Shown here: in pieces, positions 17,128-25,860 of the stretch | Position numbering within the stretch: position 1 is the first letter of the stretch | Layout of the letters: each line of letters starts with the position of its first letter | Source: Glaciecola sp964621345 | GTDB lineage: Bacteria; Pseudomonadota; Gammaproteobacteria; Enterobacterales; Alteromonadaceae | Direction of reading: 5' to 3' | Length of the DNA stretch: 64,000 nt | Assembly: GCA_964621345.1 (NCBI GenBank) | Contig: CAZUON010000013.1 | Span: forward strand, 1-64,000 | Made by a program: the position numbers and the translations under genes | The notes under the pieces: model-generated | Seen by the model: only the letters and a program-made list of their open reading frames with translations | Database searches by the model: none | What the model was told of the DNA's origin: nothing

Positions 17128-17619
17128 TTACAAGATTAACCACTGCATATACACAATGACATGCAAACACACGCAGGCCATTGCGCCTGCCAGAATGTCA
17201 TCGAGCATTATCCCAAAGCCACCATGCACTTTCTTATCGCATAAGCTGATTGGCCATGGCTTTAAAATATCAAAGAAACGAAAGAGTAAAAACCCTATCG
17301 CCAGTGTGAGCGGGTTAATCGGGATGGCGATAAATACTACCATCATACCTGCGATTTCATCCCATACTATCGAACCATGATCATGCAAACCTAATGCATC
17401 GCTGGTTTTTTGGCAAAACCGAATACCGATGATAAAACAGAGTATAGTGACAAATACGAACCAAAAAACCGAGAGATGAGACATGGCGATAAGCAGAGGA
17501 AGAGCCGCTAAGGAGCCAAAGGTGCCTGGCATAAATGGTACTAGCCCTGAACCAAAGCCAAGACCCATGAAATGATCTGGATTGCGCAAAGAAACGCGCT
17601 GTCTTAACTGCTTATCCAT
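17128..17619 (-). CDS. pgpA: Phosphatidylglycerophosphatase A
   Basis: Membrane phosphatase converting phosphatidylglycerol phosphate to phosphatidylglycerol. 163 residues with several transmembrane segments and the family blocks GFGSGLVPFMPGTFGS, VWDEIAGMM and FRFFDILKPWP; HGGFGIMLDDILAGA near the C-terminus supplies conserved acidic residues. Ends the nrdR-rib-nusB-thiL transcription unit, 14 nt after thiL. An AT-rich 8-bp inverted repeat (17120-17139) overlaps its end but lacks terminator character. Confidence 0.95.
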   Translation of the reverse strand: MDKQLRQRVSLRNPDHFMGLGFGSGLVPFMPGTFGSLAALPLLIAMSHLSVFWFVFVTILCFIIGIRFCQKTSDALGLHDHGSIVWDEIAGMMVVFIAIPINPLTLAIGFLLFRFFDILKPWPISLCDKKVHGGFGIMLDDILAGAMACVCLHVIVYMQWLIL

Positions 17620-17633
17620 TGTAAATAGCCTAT

Positions 17634-18608
17634 TTAGAAGTGCTGATAACCTCTACCTTCAATTGCAGCAAAAGAGAAAGGTTGGTCATTTAAACGCAAA
17701 TCAAGCTTTCCTGTTGCACCTGTAATTTGACCAATACAGGTCACCGGTAAATGGTAATTGGCCATCGCGGTTTCCATGCTGACTCTATGTTCTTCAGGAA
17801 TAGTAAAAAGTAGCTCATAGTCATCACCACCGGTGCACGCTAAGGTCAAAGCCTGCTCTAAATCTGAAATATTGTTTCCAATAGCCTCTGATATCGGAAG
17901 CTTGTCTAGGTGCACTAGGGCGCCAACTTCTGAACATTCAAGGATATGTGCTAAGTCTTGTAACAAACCGTCCGAGATATCAATACATGCAGTTGCCAAG
18001 CGTCGTAATGTGGTACCTGCAAGCACTCTAGGGGTTGGAAAACCATGACGGTCTGTTAGGTACTTGCGGTCTTGCTGATTACTAATATCTAATTTGTTAG
18101 TTAAACATGCTAGTCCGGCTGCGGCGTCTCCAAGCGTACCAGTAGCAAATAGCCAATCACCTGGCTTAGCGCCGCTCCTGCTTAAAATGCTCTCGGGAGG
18201 AACGAAACCTTGCGCAGTAATAGTAACCGCACGCTTGCCTTTAACCGTATCACCGCCAATTAGCTGAATTGAAAAATACTGCGTGAGCTCATTTATTTTT
18301 TTGGAAAATGCTTTTAACCAATCTGCATCCGCATCGGGGATAGACAAAGATAAGTTAATCCAAGCAGGCTCTGCGCCCATTGCAGCTAAATCACTTAAAT
18401 TTACTGCTATGGCTTTATGCGCTACCGATTCAGGACTTGCACTTGCTAAAAAATGCACTCCTTCAAGCAGTGTATCGGTGGTCGTGGCAAGATATTGGCC
18501 CTGTGGTACTTGCGTAATAGCGGCATCGTCACCCACACCTAACACAACATCTTTGCGCACAAAGCTAGGAGATGAAAAAAAATCTCTGATTAAAGCAAAC
18601 TCGTCCAA
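17634..18608 (-). CDS. thiL: Thiamine-monophosphate kinase
   Basis: Phosphorylates thiamine monophosphate to the active cofactor thiamine diphosphate. AIR-synthase-like fold with GVGDDAA, TDTLLEGVHF, NLSDLAAMGA, GGDTVKG, DISDGL and GGDDYELLF motifs, all in the usual order. 324 residues. The start is a TTG codon at 18608, two bases after the nusB stop; no ATG or GTG lies close enough, and the family N-terminus (EFALIRDFF) begins right after it. Weak initiation may set a low ThiL level. Confidence 0.95.
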   Translation of the reverse strand: MDEFALIRDFFSSPSFVRKDVVLGVGDDAAITQVPQGQYLATTTDTLLEGVHFLASASPESVAHKAIAVNLSDLAAMGAEPAWINLSLSIPDADADWLKAFSKKINELTQYFSIQLIGGDTVKGKRAVTITAQGFVPPESILSRSGAKPGDWLFATGTLGDAAAGLACLTNKLDISNQQDRKYLTDRHGFPTPRVLAGTTLRRLATACIDISDGLLQDLAHILECSEVGALVHLDKLPISEAIGNNISDLEQALTLACTGGDDYELLFTIPEEHRVSMETAMANYHLPVTCIGQITGATGKLDLRLNDQPFSFAAIEGRGYQHF

Positions 18609-18610
18609 AG

Positions 18611-19033
18611 CTATCTTCTTTCGTCTTTTCTTAAGGTTTTAACTGCTTTATCAAGTGCACCATTAATAAATTTATGGCTTTCTTCAGCACCAAAGGTCTT
18701 CGCCAACTCAATAGCTTCGTTGATAACCACCTTAAAAGGTGTGTCCATGCGATGCAGCAACTCAAAAGTTGCCAACCGCATAATCGACTTCTCGATAGGG
18801 TCAAGCTCTTCAGGTAAACGACCTAGATAGGCCTTGTAAGCTTTATCAATGGCATCTGGGTCTTGGCTAACGCCTTGCAATATGGCTTGAAAGTAATCCA
18901 TGTCGACTTTTGACATGTCGTTTGTAGTAGCAATACTAAGCTCTACTTGCTGCATATCGTTACCGCTCATCAAGTAGCTGTAGAGCCCTTGGAGAGCGAG
19001 TACTCTAGCTTGTTTTCTATGCGCGGGTTTCAC
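18611..19033 (-). CDS. nusB: Transcription antitermination factor NusB
   Basis: All-helical RNA-binding protein that joins NusE (S10) on boxA RNA for rRNA antitermination. 140 residues, with the N-terminal Arg-rich RKQARVLALQGLYS and the C-terminal KVVINEAIELAKTFG block conserved. Starts with GTG overlapping the ribH stop by one base (TAGTG), so it is translationally coupled to ribH. The ribH-nusB-thiL order is conserved in gammaproteobacteria. Confidence 0.96.
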   Translation of the reverse strand: MKPAHRKQARVLALQGLYSYLMSGNDMQQVELSIATTNDMSKVDMDYFQAILQGVSQDPDAIDKAYKAYLGRLPEELDPIEKSIMRLATFELLHRMDTPFKVVINEAIELAKTFGAEESHKFINGALDKAVKTLRKDERR

Positions 19034-19509
19034 TATAAGCTTCCGTTTATAGCCGAGACAACATTCACCATCTCAAGGGCACTTAACGCCGCTTCGCCAC
19101 CTTTGTTTCCAGCTTTAGTACCTGAACGCTCAATAGCTTGCTCAATACTGTCGGTAGTAATAACGCCAAAGGCAACAGGAATACCAGCATCTAAAGATAC
19201 TTGGGCCAGTCCCTTATTACACTCACCAGCGACAAAATCAAAATGCGGAGTACCGCCTCTGATCACGGCGCCAATCGCAATAATCGCATCAAACTTACCC
19301 TGCTCTGCAACCTTTTTTGCTGCAAGCGGCATTTCGTAAGCACCAGGTACTCTTACAACCGTAATGTCGTCTGGGTTTACCTCACCATGACGCTCTAGGG
19401 TGTCAAGGGCGCCCTCTAACAAGCTTTCAACAACAAAGCTGTTAAAACGTGCAACTACAATGGCAAATTTCTTGCCGGTGGCGCGTACATTACCTTCAAT
19501 TACGTTCAT
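19033..19509 (-). CDS. ribH: 6,7-dimethyl-8-ribityllumazine synthase
   Basis: Penultimate riboflavin step: condenses 5-amino-6-ribitylaminouracil with dihydroxybutanone phosphate. 158 residues. Substrate-binding blocks ARFNSFV, VPGAYEMPLAA, GAVIRGGTPHFDFV and FGVITTDS are intact, with the catalytic His in TPHFD. The ATG at 19509 (MNVIEGNV) is chosen: it matches homologues and has AGGAG 8 nt upstream. An in-frame extension of 13 residues has no support. Called ribE in E. coli. Confidence 0.96.
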   Translation of the reverse strand: MNVIEGNVRATGKKFAIVVARFNSFVVESLLEGALDTLERHGEVNPDDITVVRVPGAYEMPLAAKKVAEQGKFDAIIAIGAVIRGGTPHFDFVAGECNKGLAQVSLDAGIPVAFGVITTDSIEQAIERSGTKAGNKGGEAALSALEMVNVVSAINGSL

Positions 19510-19662
19510 GCGATTAGCTCCTGTAAAAATCGGCGCAAAGTATAGCACATAAGGACCATGTGATGAGAACTTTTACGCCTTTGTATATGTGACTCTTATA
19601 TTGTTACTCACTTAAAGCCTTAGCCTGCGATAAAAGAGTAAGCGAAAATATCAGTATTTATG

Positions 19663-20763
19663 TTAATCGTGGATGTATTGTACAACCTCAAGACCATAGC
19701 CAGACAATGCTGAATATTTAATTGGCTTACTTAGCAAGCGCATTTTTTGGATGCCTAAACTTGCTAAAATTTGGCTCCCCACGCCAACTGTTCGCGACGA
19801 ACCTTCCCAAGTTTTGCCTTTGGCAATTTGATCACTATCTTCTGCTTCGAATTGTTTCAGCTGCCCTTCAACGTCTTCGTGTTTGCCCAAAAGCACAAGC
19901 ACCCCACCCTCATCATGAATACGTTTCATTGCGTCCTGCAAGGGCAATGAACGGTTTATTGCCCTAGTTGAACCCAATAGGTCACTTAAGGTATTGTGCA
20001 GGTGAACACGCACTAAGGTTGGCTCATTTGGCTGTATGTCGCCCTTTTTAAGAACAAAATGAAGCTGCTCATCAATCACGTCTTTATAGGTAATTAATTC
20101 GAATTCTCCGACCGTTGTCGGCAGGCGGCATGTTGCCACTTTTTCGATGGTCGTTTCGTTTAAATTTCGATACTCAATTAAGTCGGCAATTGTGCCTATC
20201 TTTAAGCCATGCTTTTGCGCAAACACCTCTAGTTGTGGTCGACGAGCCATCGTCCCATCATCGTTTAATATCTCAACGATGACTGCCGCAGGCTCACATC
20301 CGGCTAGCCGAGCCAAATCAACACCTGCCTCAGTGTGCCCAGCGCGATTTAATACACCACCCTCTTTAGCAATAAGCGGAAATATATGACCCGGTTGCAC
20401 GATATCATCTGCTACTGCGTCCGAAGCGACGGCCGCTTGAATAGTGCGAGCACGGTCTGCAGCAGAAATCCCCGTGGTGACGCCTTCTCTGGCTTCTATA
20501 GATACCGTAAAATTCGTTGAAAATTGCGCACTGTTTTTATCGACCATTAGAGGGAGCTTCAAACGCCTGCACCTATCGGTTGTCATTGGCAGGCAAACCA
20601 GTCCTCGAGCATGGGTGACCATAAAGTTAATGGTCTCTGCGCTAACATGCTCGGCAGCCATAATAATGTCGCCTTCATTTTCTCGGTCCTCGTCATCCAT
20701 CAAGATGACCATTTTACCTTGTTTAATGTCGTCAATAATTTCTTGTGTGCTGTTAAGTGCCAT
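19663..20763 (-). CDS. ribBX: 3,4-dihydroxy-2-butanone-4-phosphate synthase with degenerate GTP cyclohydrolase II domain (RibBX)
   Basis: The N-terminal half (about 1-200) is a complete DHBP synthase, with DDEDRENEGD at 23-32 and AGHTEAGVD at 141-149. The C-terminal half (about 205-366) keeps the GTP cyclohydrolase II fold but has lost the zinc site: the three cysteines of the usual C-x10-C-x-C pattern are Asn257, Ala268 and Asn270. This is the RibBX type described in proteobacteria, in which the second domain is inactive as a cyclohydrolase. A separate ribA is therefore expected elsewhere. No FMN riboswitch precedes it. Confidence 0.93.
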   Translation of the reverse strand: MALNSTQEIIDDIKQGKMVILMDDEDRENEGDIIMAAEHVSAETINFMVTHARGLVCLPMTTDRCRRLKLPLMVDKNSAQFSTNFTVSIEAREGVTTGISAADRARTIQAAVASDAVADDIVQPGHIFPLIAKEGGVLNRAGHTEAGVDLARLAGCEPAAVIVEILNDDGTMARRPQLEVFAQKHGLKIGTIADLIEYRNLNETTIEKVATCRLPTTVGEFELITYKDVIDEQLHFVLKKGDIQPNEPTLVRVHLHNTLSDLLGSTRAINRSLPLQDAMKRIHDEGGVLVLLGKHEDVEGQLKQFEAEDSDQIAKGKTWEGSSRTVGVGSQILASLGIQKMRLLSKPIKYSALSGYGLEVVQYIHD

Positions 20764-20840
20764 TCTACTGCCTTTGTGTGTGTATCAATTCAGGGGTGAC
20801 TTGCACACCCGTTTGCGCTAACTAACGCCTTATTTATTGC

Positions 20841-21500
20841 CTATTTTAAGTAGCCATGCTCCGCTAAAAACGACATGCTAATGTCTGACTTATCAGTATC
20901 TGCGGCTTTATCTCCAAGCATTAAGCGCTCAAGGTAGCGTGCAATAACATCTACCTCAAGATTGACTTGTGTTCCGAGCTGATAATGACCTATCACGGTT
21001 TCTTTTAACGTGTGTGGAATTAACCAGAGCATAAATGACGCACCTTTTACCTCATTTACCGTTAAGCTAACACCATCAACGGTAATAGAGCCCTTGTGTG
21101 CGATGTACTTGGCCAGTTCTTTTGGTGCTTTTACCCACACCTCTACATAGCGGGCGTGCTCGTTAATCGCTTCCACTGTTCCCACGCCATCAACGTGGCC
21201 TGACACTATATGTCCACCAAAACGACTATCTGGGCGCATTGCCTTTTCAAGGTTTACCGAACTTCCACTCTGATAATGCGCAAAACCGGTATATTTGATT
21301 GTTTCAGCCGACACATCTGCCTTGTAATAATCTTCGCCCTTTTCAACCACTGTCAAACAAACGCCGTTTGTGGCGATACTATCGCCAAGGTGCACATCAC
21401 TCATATCCAACTTGCCAACCTGTACGGTAAGTCTTATATCATGGCCTAAATTGTCAAGAGACGAAATTTTGCCAACAGCTTCTATGATTCCAGTAAACAT
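20841..21500 (-). CDS. ribE: Riboflavin synthase
   Basis: Dismutates two lumazine molecules into riboflavin and the ribityl pyrimidine. Two tandem lumazine-binding domains are visible (MFTGIIEAVGKI at the N-terminus; HIVSGHVDGVGTVE opening the second, near residue 98), with GVCLTVV and GVSLTVNEV in equivalent positions. 219 residues, normal length. Named ribC in E. coli. Lies between ribD and ribBX in the same operon, with gaps of 33 and 77 nt. Confidence 0.96.
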   Translation of the reverse strand: MFTGIIEAVGKISSLDNLGHDIRLTVQVGKLDMSDVHLGDSIATNGVCLTVVEKGEDYYKADVSAETIKYTGFAHYQSGSSVNLEKAMRPDSRFGGHIVSGHVDGVGTVEAINEHARYVEVWVKAPKELAKYIAHKGSITVDGVSLTVNEVKGASFMLWLIPHTLKETVIGHYQLGTQVNLEVDVIARYLERLMLGDKAADTDKSDISMSFLAEHGYLK

Positions 21501-21533
21501 ACGCTCAACTTCTGTTATATGTAATTACTTACT

Positions 21534-22676
21534 CTAGCGCAGCAAGTAATTAATTTTAATATCGGGGCCAATTTGCTTAACGCTCGAAACCTTGGCTTCG
21601 ATGGCCTCATGTAAATTATCTTTTGTGCGGGTTGCGACAAGCTCCATCGCATTTGTACCAAGAAGCTTTGGTGCCATATAAAGCACTAATTCATCCACTA
21701 AATGAGCATCTAACAAGGCGCCTGCTAGTTTTGCCCCGGCCTCAACCCAAACTCGATTGATTTGTTTGCGTCCTAAGTCATCAAGCATACGTGCTAAGTC
21801 GATATGTCGCCCATTTTTACCTGTATCAAATTGTATTTGTGTAACGTTATCGCAGGAAAGCTCATGATTGAGGAGGGTATTGTAAATTAATGTTGGTTGA
21901 CCGTCGGTAATCAGGTTTAAGCTCCGATGTAGTTGATTTTTACCATCGACAATTACTCTTAATGCTTGTGCTTCTCTTGCTTTAAACTGCTGTGCTATTG
22001 CTGACGGTAATTCATCACTGCGAATATTAAGACGCGGATTATCGGCTAACACGGTGCCTGAACCACTTAAAATAGCACAGGATTTAGCACGTTCGATTTG
22101 CACATCTTGGCGCGCCTCTGCAGACGTTATCCACTGACTTTTACCATTATGAAGGGCCGTTTTGCCGTCTAGACTCGCAGCAAGTTTGACAATAACGTAA
22201 GGCTTTTGGGTACGCATTCGCGTGAAAAACCCCGTATTTAAAGACTCCGCAGAAGGCTGCATTAAGCCGCAATCTACCTGAATGCCAGCGTCTTTAAGCA
22301 TCGCAATACCATTACCAGCAACCGTTGGGTTAGCGTCTTGACCAGCAATGACAACGCGCCGCACCCCGGCCTCAATTAAAGCCTTAGCACAAGGTGGTGT
22401 TCTGCCATAGTGAGAACAAGGTTCGAGGCTCACGTATGCGGTCGCCCCTTTTGCTTTAACGCCAGCTTGCAAGAGTGCATGCACTTCAGCGTGGGGAGTA
22501 CCTGCTTTGATATGAAAGCCTTCTCCTACTATCTGATTTTCTGGGGAGACGATAACACAGCCCACTGCAGGATTGGGTGTAACCGAATATTGGCCTTGCT
22601 GGGCCAAACGAATGGCTCTTGCCATATTCTGAGCATCATCTGCGCTAGCATTAGCAAAAATCGCGTTCGTATTCAT
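21534..22676 (-). CDS. ribD: Bifunctional riboflavin deaminase/reductase
   Basis: Deaminates and reduces the pyrimidine intermediate in steps two and three of riboflavin synthesis. The N-terminal cytidine-deaminase-like domain (about 15-150) has the zinc motif HAEVHAL and PCSHYGRTPPC. The C-terminal reductase domain (about 160-380) begins PYVIVKLAASLDGK and carries the SGSGTVLADNP and VWVEAGAKLAG blocks. 380 residues, typical. Follows nrdR after 20 nt that include half of a 14-nt tandem duplication. Confidence 0.96.
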   Translation of the reverse strand: MNTNAIFANASADDAQNMARAIRLAQQGQYSVTPNPAVGCVIVSPENQIVGEGFHIKAGTPHAEVHALLQAGVKAKGATAYVSLEPCSHYGRTPPCAKALIEAGVRRVVIAGQDANPTVAGNGIAMLKDAGIQVDCGLMQPSAESLNTGFFTRMRTQKPYVIVKLAASLDGKTALHNGKSQWITSAEARQDVQIERAKSCAILSGSGTVLADNPRLNIRSDELPSAIAQQFKAREAQALRVIVDGKNQLHRSLNLITDGQPTLIYNTLLNHELSCDNVTQIQFDTGKNGRHIDLARMLDDLGRKQINRVWVEAGAKLAGALLDAHLVDELVLYMAPKLLGTNAMELVATRTKDNLHEAIEAKVSSVKQIGPDIKINYLLR

Positions 22677-22684
22677 CGTGTATT

Positions 22685-22712
22685 ATTGTGGCTCTTTCAT
22701 TGTGGCTCTTTC
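22685..22712. repeat. Perfect 14-nt tandem duplication at the nrdR stop
   Basis: The unit ATTGTGGCTCTTTC occurs twice, head to tail, at 22685-22698 and 22699-22712. It spans the nrdR stop codon and the nrdR-ribD gap. Slippage probably produced it. The copy inside nrdR encodes the last residues of the protein and the other copy is now intergenic. Confidence 0.85.
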
Positions 22713-23155
22713 GACAAGCGCGCAATTTCTTCACCAAATTCTTTTACGTCCTCAAAAGACCGGTAAACTGAAGCAAACCTTACATAGGCGACTTTATCTA
22801 ATTTTTTCAGTGCGTCCATTATCAATTCGCCTACAAACTCACTATTGACCTCTCGTTCACCTGTTGCTCGTAGTGACGCTTTGATATTGAATACACACTG
22901 TTCAATTGACTCAATGCTCACAGGGCGTTTTTCGAGTGCACGCTGCAGCCCGGCCATTAGCTTTTCTTCGTTAAATGGTTCTCTTGTATGATCGCGTTTT
23001 ACAATCCTTGGCATAACAAGCTCTGCTGCCTCAAAGGTGGTAAAACGTTCTGCGCACTCAACGCATTGGCGTCTGCGTCTCACTTGCGCACCATCTGACA
23101 CTAGGCGTGAATCGATAACTTTTGTTTCTTGCGCCGAACAAAACGGACAAAACAT
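22697..23155 (-). CDS. nrdR: Transcriptional repressor NrdR
   Basis: Represses ribonucleotide reductase genes when (d)ATP is bound. The zinc ribbon is complete: Cys3, Cys6, Cys31 and Cys34. An ATP-cone follows (about 48-138), opening VMPRIVKRDHTREPFNEEKL. 152 residues, normal. First gene of the nrdR-ribD-ribE-ribBX-ribH-nusB-thiL-pgpA unit. A TATAAT box on the minus strand at 23193-23198 may be its -10 element, but no good -35 is visible. Confidence 0.96.
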   Translation of the reverse strand: MFCPFCSAQETKVIDSRLVSDGAQVRRRRQCVECAERFTTFEAAELVMPRIVKRDHTREPFNEEKLMAGLQRALEKRPVSIESIEQCVFNIKASLRATGEREVNSEFVGELIMDALKKLDKVAYVRFASVYRSFEDVKEFGEEIARLSKEPQ

Positions 23156-23275
23156 AGGTATTCCTATTTAGATACAAGCTTTTACACTATCGATTATACG
23201 TTAAAAACTAACGCGATAGCATGACTTGTACTTATGATTTATGCAAAAGCAGTAACGCGGGTGCCAATAAACGTT

Positions 23276-23300
23276 AAAAGCCGGACTAAGCCGACTTTTT
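23276..23300 (-). terminator. Imperfect hairpin after glyA
   Basis: AAAAG-C-CGG, a 6-nt loop, then CCG-A-CTTTTT: an 8-bp stem with one mismatch, about 60 nt past the glyA stop. It has only four Ts in the glyA direction and five in the other. Its right half also pairs with 23333-23342 in a competing structure. Probably the glyA 3' end, but a weak signal. Confidence 0.4.
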
Positions 23301-23361
23301 GAACACGTTGTACCTTTCTTAAGTTTCGCCGTAGTCGGCTTATACTAGCGGTGCGAGTAAA

Positions 23362-24621
23362 TTATTCGCCGTATACCGGAAACTTCTCACATAGCTGAAC
23401 CACTTCGCTTTTGACTCTCTCAATTACGGCTTCATCGCCAAGGTTGTCTAGCACATCACAAATCCACGTTGACACTTGTTTCGCTTCAGCTTCTGCAAAG
23501 CCTCTACGAGTGATAGCTGGCGTACCGATACGCAAACCACTCGTTACAAATGGAGAGCGAGGGTCGTTCGGTACAGAGTTCTTGTTTACCGTAATATTCG
23601 CACTACCCAGAGCTGCATCAGCGTCTTTACCGGTGATGTCCTTGTCAATCAAGTCTAACAAAAACAAGTGGTTGTCGGTGCCGTTAGATACAATTTTATA
23701 TCCTCTCGCTTGCATCACCTCAACCATAGCTTTAGCATTTTTCAATACTTGCTTCTGATACACTTTAAAATCGTCAGATAAGGCTTCTTTGAAAGCAACT
23801 GCTTTTGCCGCTATCACATGACACAAAGGGCCACCTTGATTGCCAGGAAATACTGAGCTATTAAACTTCTTATATAAAGTTTCATCGCCACATGCTGATA
23901 AAATCAAGCCGCCACGAGGACCCGCAAGCGTTTTATGCGTAGTGGTAGTAACTACATGCGCATGAGGAATTGGGCTTGGATATTCGCCCGCCGCAACTAA
24001 ACCGGCAACATGCGCCATATCTACTAATAAATAAGCACCTACTTTATCAGCGATTTCTCTGAAACGTGCCCAATCAACAATACCCGAATATGCTGAAAAG
24101 CCTCCAATAATAAGCTTAGGTTTATGCTCAAGCGCTAAAGCCTCAACCTGCTCGTAATCAATAATACCTGTTTCAGGGTGCAAACCATATTGTACGGCGT
24201 TATAGGTTTTACCAGAGAAGTTTACGTGCGAACCATGCGTTAGGTGTCCGCCGTCTGCTAGACTCATACCTAATACAGTATCGTTTGCTTCAATCAGCGC
24301 CATAAACACTGCGGTATTTGCCTGCGAACCAGAGTGAGGTTGTACATTGGCATAATCACAGCCAAATAATTGTTTTGCTCGCTCAATCGCTAAATCTTCA
24401 GCGATATCAACGTATTCACAACCACCATAATATCGTTTGCCCGGATAGCCCTCAGCATACTTGTTGGTAAGCTGTGAACCTTGCGCCTCAAGCACACGTG
24501 GGCTGCAGTAGTTTTCTGAAGCAATAAGCTCTATATGATGCTCTTGGCGCTGCTTTTCTTTTTCCATAGCATCGGCTAATTCAGGATCAAATTCGGCGAT
24601 AGTCATATTGCTAGATAACAT
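23362..24621 (-). CDS. glyA: Serine hydroxymethyltransferase
   Basis: PLP enzyme interconverting serine and glycine with transfer of a one-carbon unit to tetrahydrofolate. 419 residues. IELIASENY, GSQANTAVF and the PLP-lysine block TTTHKTLAGPRGG are intact. The start at 24621 is supported by GAGGAG upstream; an ATG at 24606 is possible but lacks a site. Neighbour of nrdR in many gammaproteobacteria. The 192-bp leader shows no glycine-riboswitch pattern that I can recognise. Confidence 0.97.
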   Translation of the reverse strand: MLSSNMTIAEFDPELADAMEKEKQRQEHHIELIASENYCSPRVLEAQGSQLTNKYAEGYPGKRYYGGCEYVDIAEDLAIERAKQLFGCDYANVQPHSGSQANTAVFMALIEANDTVLGMSLADGGHLTHGSHVNFSGKTYNAVQYGLHPETGIIDYEQVEALALEHKPKLIIGGFSAYSGIVDWARFREIADKVGAYLLVDMAHVAGLVAAGEYPSPIPHAHVVTTTTHKTLAGPRGGLILSACGDETLYKKFNSSVFPGNQGGPLCHVIAAKAVAFKEALSDDFKVYQKQVLKNAKAMVEVMQARGYKIVSNGTDNHLFLLDLIDKDITGKDADAALGSANITVNKNSVPNDPRSPFVTSGLRIGTPAITRRGFAEAEAKQVSTWICDVLDNLGDEAVIERVKSEVVQLCEKFPVYGE

Positions 24622-24777
24622 GTTTTCTCCTCAAAGGGCGGGCGGCCGGTTGTCGGCTTAGCAGATAATTAGTATTACAGGTAGATGTGGCTAGATTTTC
24701 AAAATCCGCGATATTTTTTCGTCGAGTATTTTAGCCGATTTATAGGCTTTGTATAGAGCTTAAGACAAATTAAATCT

Positions 24778-24798
24778 AGGGTGCTGTCAAGACACCCT
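24778..24798 (-). terminator. Small hairpin between lpxD and glyA
   Basis: A perfect 6-bp stem AGGGTG/CACCCT with a 9-nt loop, 16 nt past the lpxD stop. The downstream minus-strand sequence is AT-rich but lacks a run of T, so this is a weak terminator candidate. The rest of 24622-24813 contains nothing I recognise except the glyA ribosome-binding site. Confidence 0.35.
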
Positions 24799-24813
24799 GT
24801 CGTGAGCTTTATT

Positions 24814-25860
24814 TTAGTTTTTATGGGCGTTTTCTAGAGCTTTTACACGCGTATAAAGTTTATCGATTGTGCGCAATTGTACTGTGTTCTTTTGCCATTC
24901 TCGGGTTGGCACAGCGGGAATGCCTGACGAGTACACACCACTTTGCGTAATATCTTTGGTAATCATTGAAAAGCCTGTTACCTGCACGTTGTCACAAATG
25001 CTAATATGCCCGTTAATCCCAACACCACCGGCGATCACAACATATTTTCCGATGGTAACGCTACCTGCAATACCAGTAGCACCGCAGATACATGAATGAT
25101 CGCCCACTACGCAGTTATGACCAATTTGAACCATGTTATCGACAATACAGTTTTTACCAATAACCGTGTCATCAAGTGCTCCTCTATCGATGCAGGAATT
25201 TGCCCCTACTTCGGTATCATCACCAATACTTACGCTGCCTGTTTGTGGAATTTTAAGCCATTGACCTTTATCATTTGCATAGCCAAAGCCATCTGCTCCA
25301 ATGACCGCGCCGCTATGGATCGACACATTTTTTCCAAGTTTAACACCGTGGTATAGAGTCACATTTGCTCTCAAGTTACATCCCGCTTTTAGCTGACATC
25401 CCTCACCTACAAAGCTACCTGCACCGATGCTAACATTGTCGCCAATTACTGCATTTTTGCTCACTGTTGCACCGGCAGCAATCGCTACATTTTTACCAAT
25501 TGTTGCACTTGGGTCTAGATATGCCGCTGGTGATATTTCAGCAGTTTGTACAGGAGTAGAATCTAGTAACTTCGCAGCAAGCGCAAATCCAACATACGGG
25601 TTTGCATGCACAATCGCGTTACCCGTAAACTGTTCCGCCTGGGATGTTGTTAAAATAACAGCGCCAGCCTTTGTGGTGGCTAGTTCGCTTGCATACTTTG
25701 AATTTGCAAGAAAAGAGAGATGTTCAGGTTGTGCATTCGCCAAGGTCGCCATACCAACAACATTATGATTTGCGTCGCCTACGACCTCACCACCTATGTG
25801 CTCAGCAATGGTTTGAAGAGACAAAGTTGTTGTCGCGTTAGTATGCGGAAAATCATTCAT
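24814..25860 (-). CDS. lpxD: UDP-3-O-(3-hydroxyacyl)glucosamine N-acyltransferase LpxD
   Basis: Adds the amide-linked hydroxyacyl chain in the third step of lipid A synthesis. The N-terminal uridine-binding domain (about 1-105) is followed by hexapeptide repeats forming a left-handed beta-helix (about 108-310). Catalytic His248 lies in QIGHNC, and the C-terminal helix ends near 345. 348 residues, full length. It stands alone here instead of in the usual bamA-skp-lpxD-fabZ-lpxA cluster, so it may be a second copy. A GGGAA-type ribosome-binding site precedes it. Confidence 0.93.
   Translation of the reverse strand: MNDFPHTNATTTLSLQTIAEHIGGEVVGDANHNVVGMATLANAQPEHLSFLANSKYASELATTKAGAVILTTSQAEQFTGNAIVHANPYVGFALAAKLLDSTPVQTAEISPAAYLDPSATIGKNVAIAAGATVSKNAVIGDNVSIGAGSFVGEGCQLKAGCNLRANVTLYHGVKLGKNVSIHSGAVIGADGFGYANDKGQWLKIPQTGSVSIGDDTEVGANSCIDRGALDDTVIGKNCIVDNMVQIGHNCVVGDHSCICGATGIAGSVTIGKYVVIAGGVGINGHISICDNVQVTGFSMITKDITQSGVYSSGIPAVPTREWQKNTVQLRTIDKLYTRVKALENAHKN

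Noticed and set aside
17120..17139. AT-rich inverted repeat TTAATCTT/AAGATTAA between dxs and pgpA as a terminator
   Set aside because: The stem is almost all A/T and lacks a T-run; thermodynamically weak.
20764..20840. Possible FMN riboswitch before ribBX
   Set aside because: Only 77 nt separate ribBX from ribE, too short for the conserved FMN aptamer, and no aptamer motif is visible.
24622..24813. Glycine riboswitch upstream of glyA
   Set aside because: No tandem aptamer-like conserved blocks could be recognised in the 192-nt leader; a covariance-model search would settle it.
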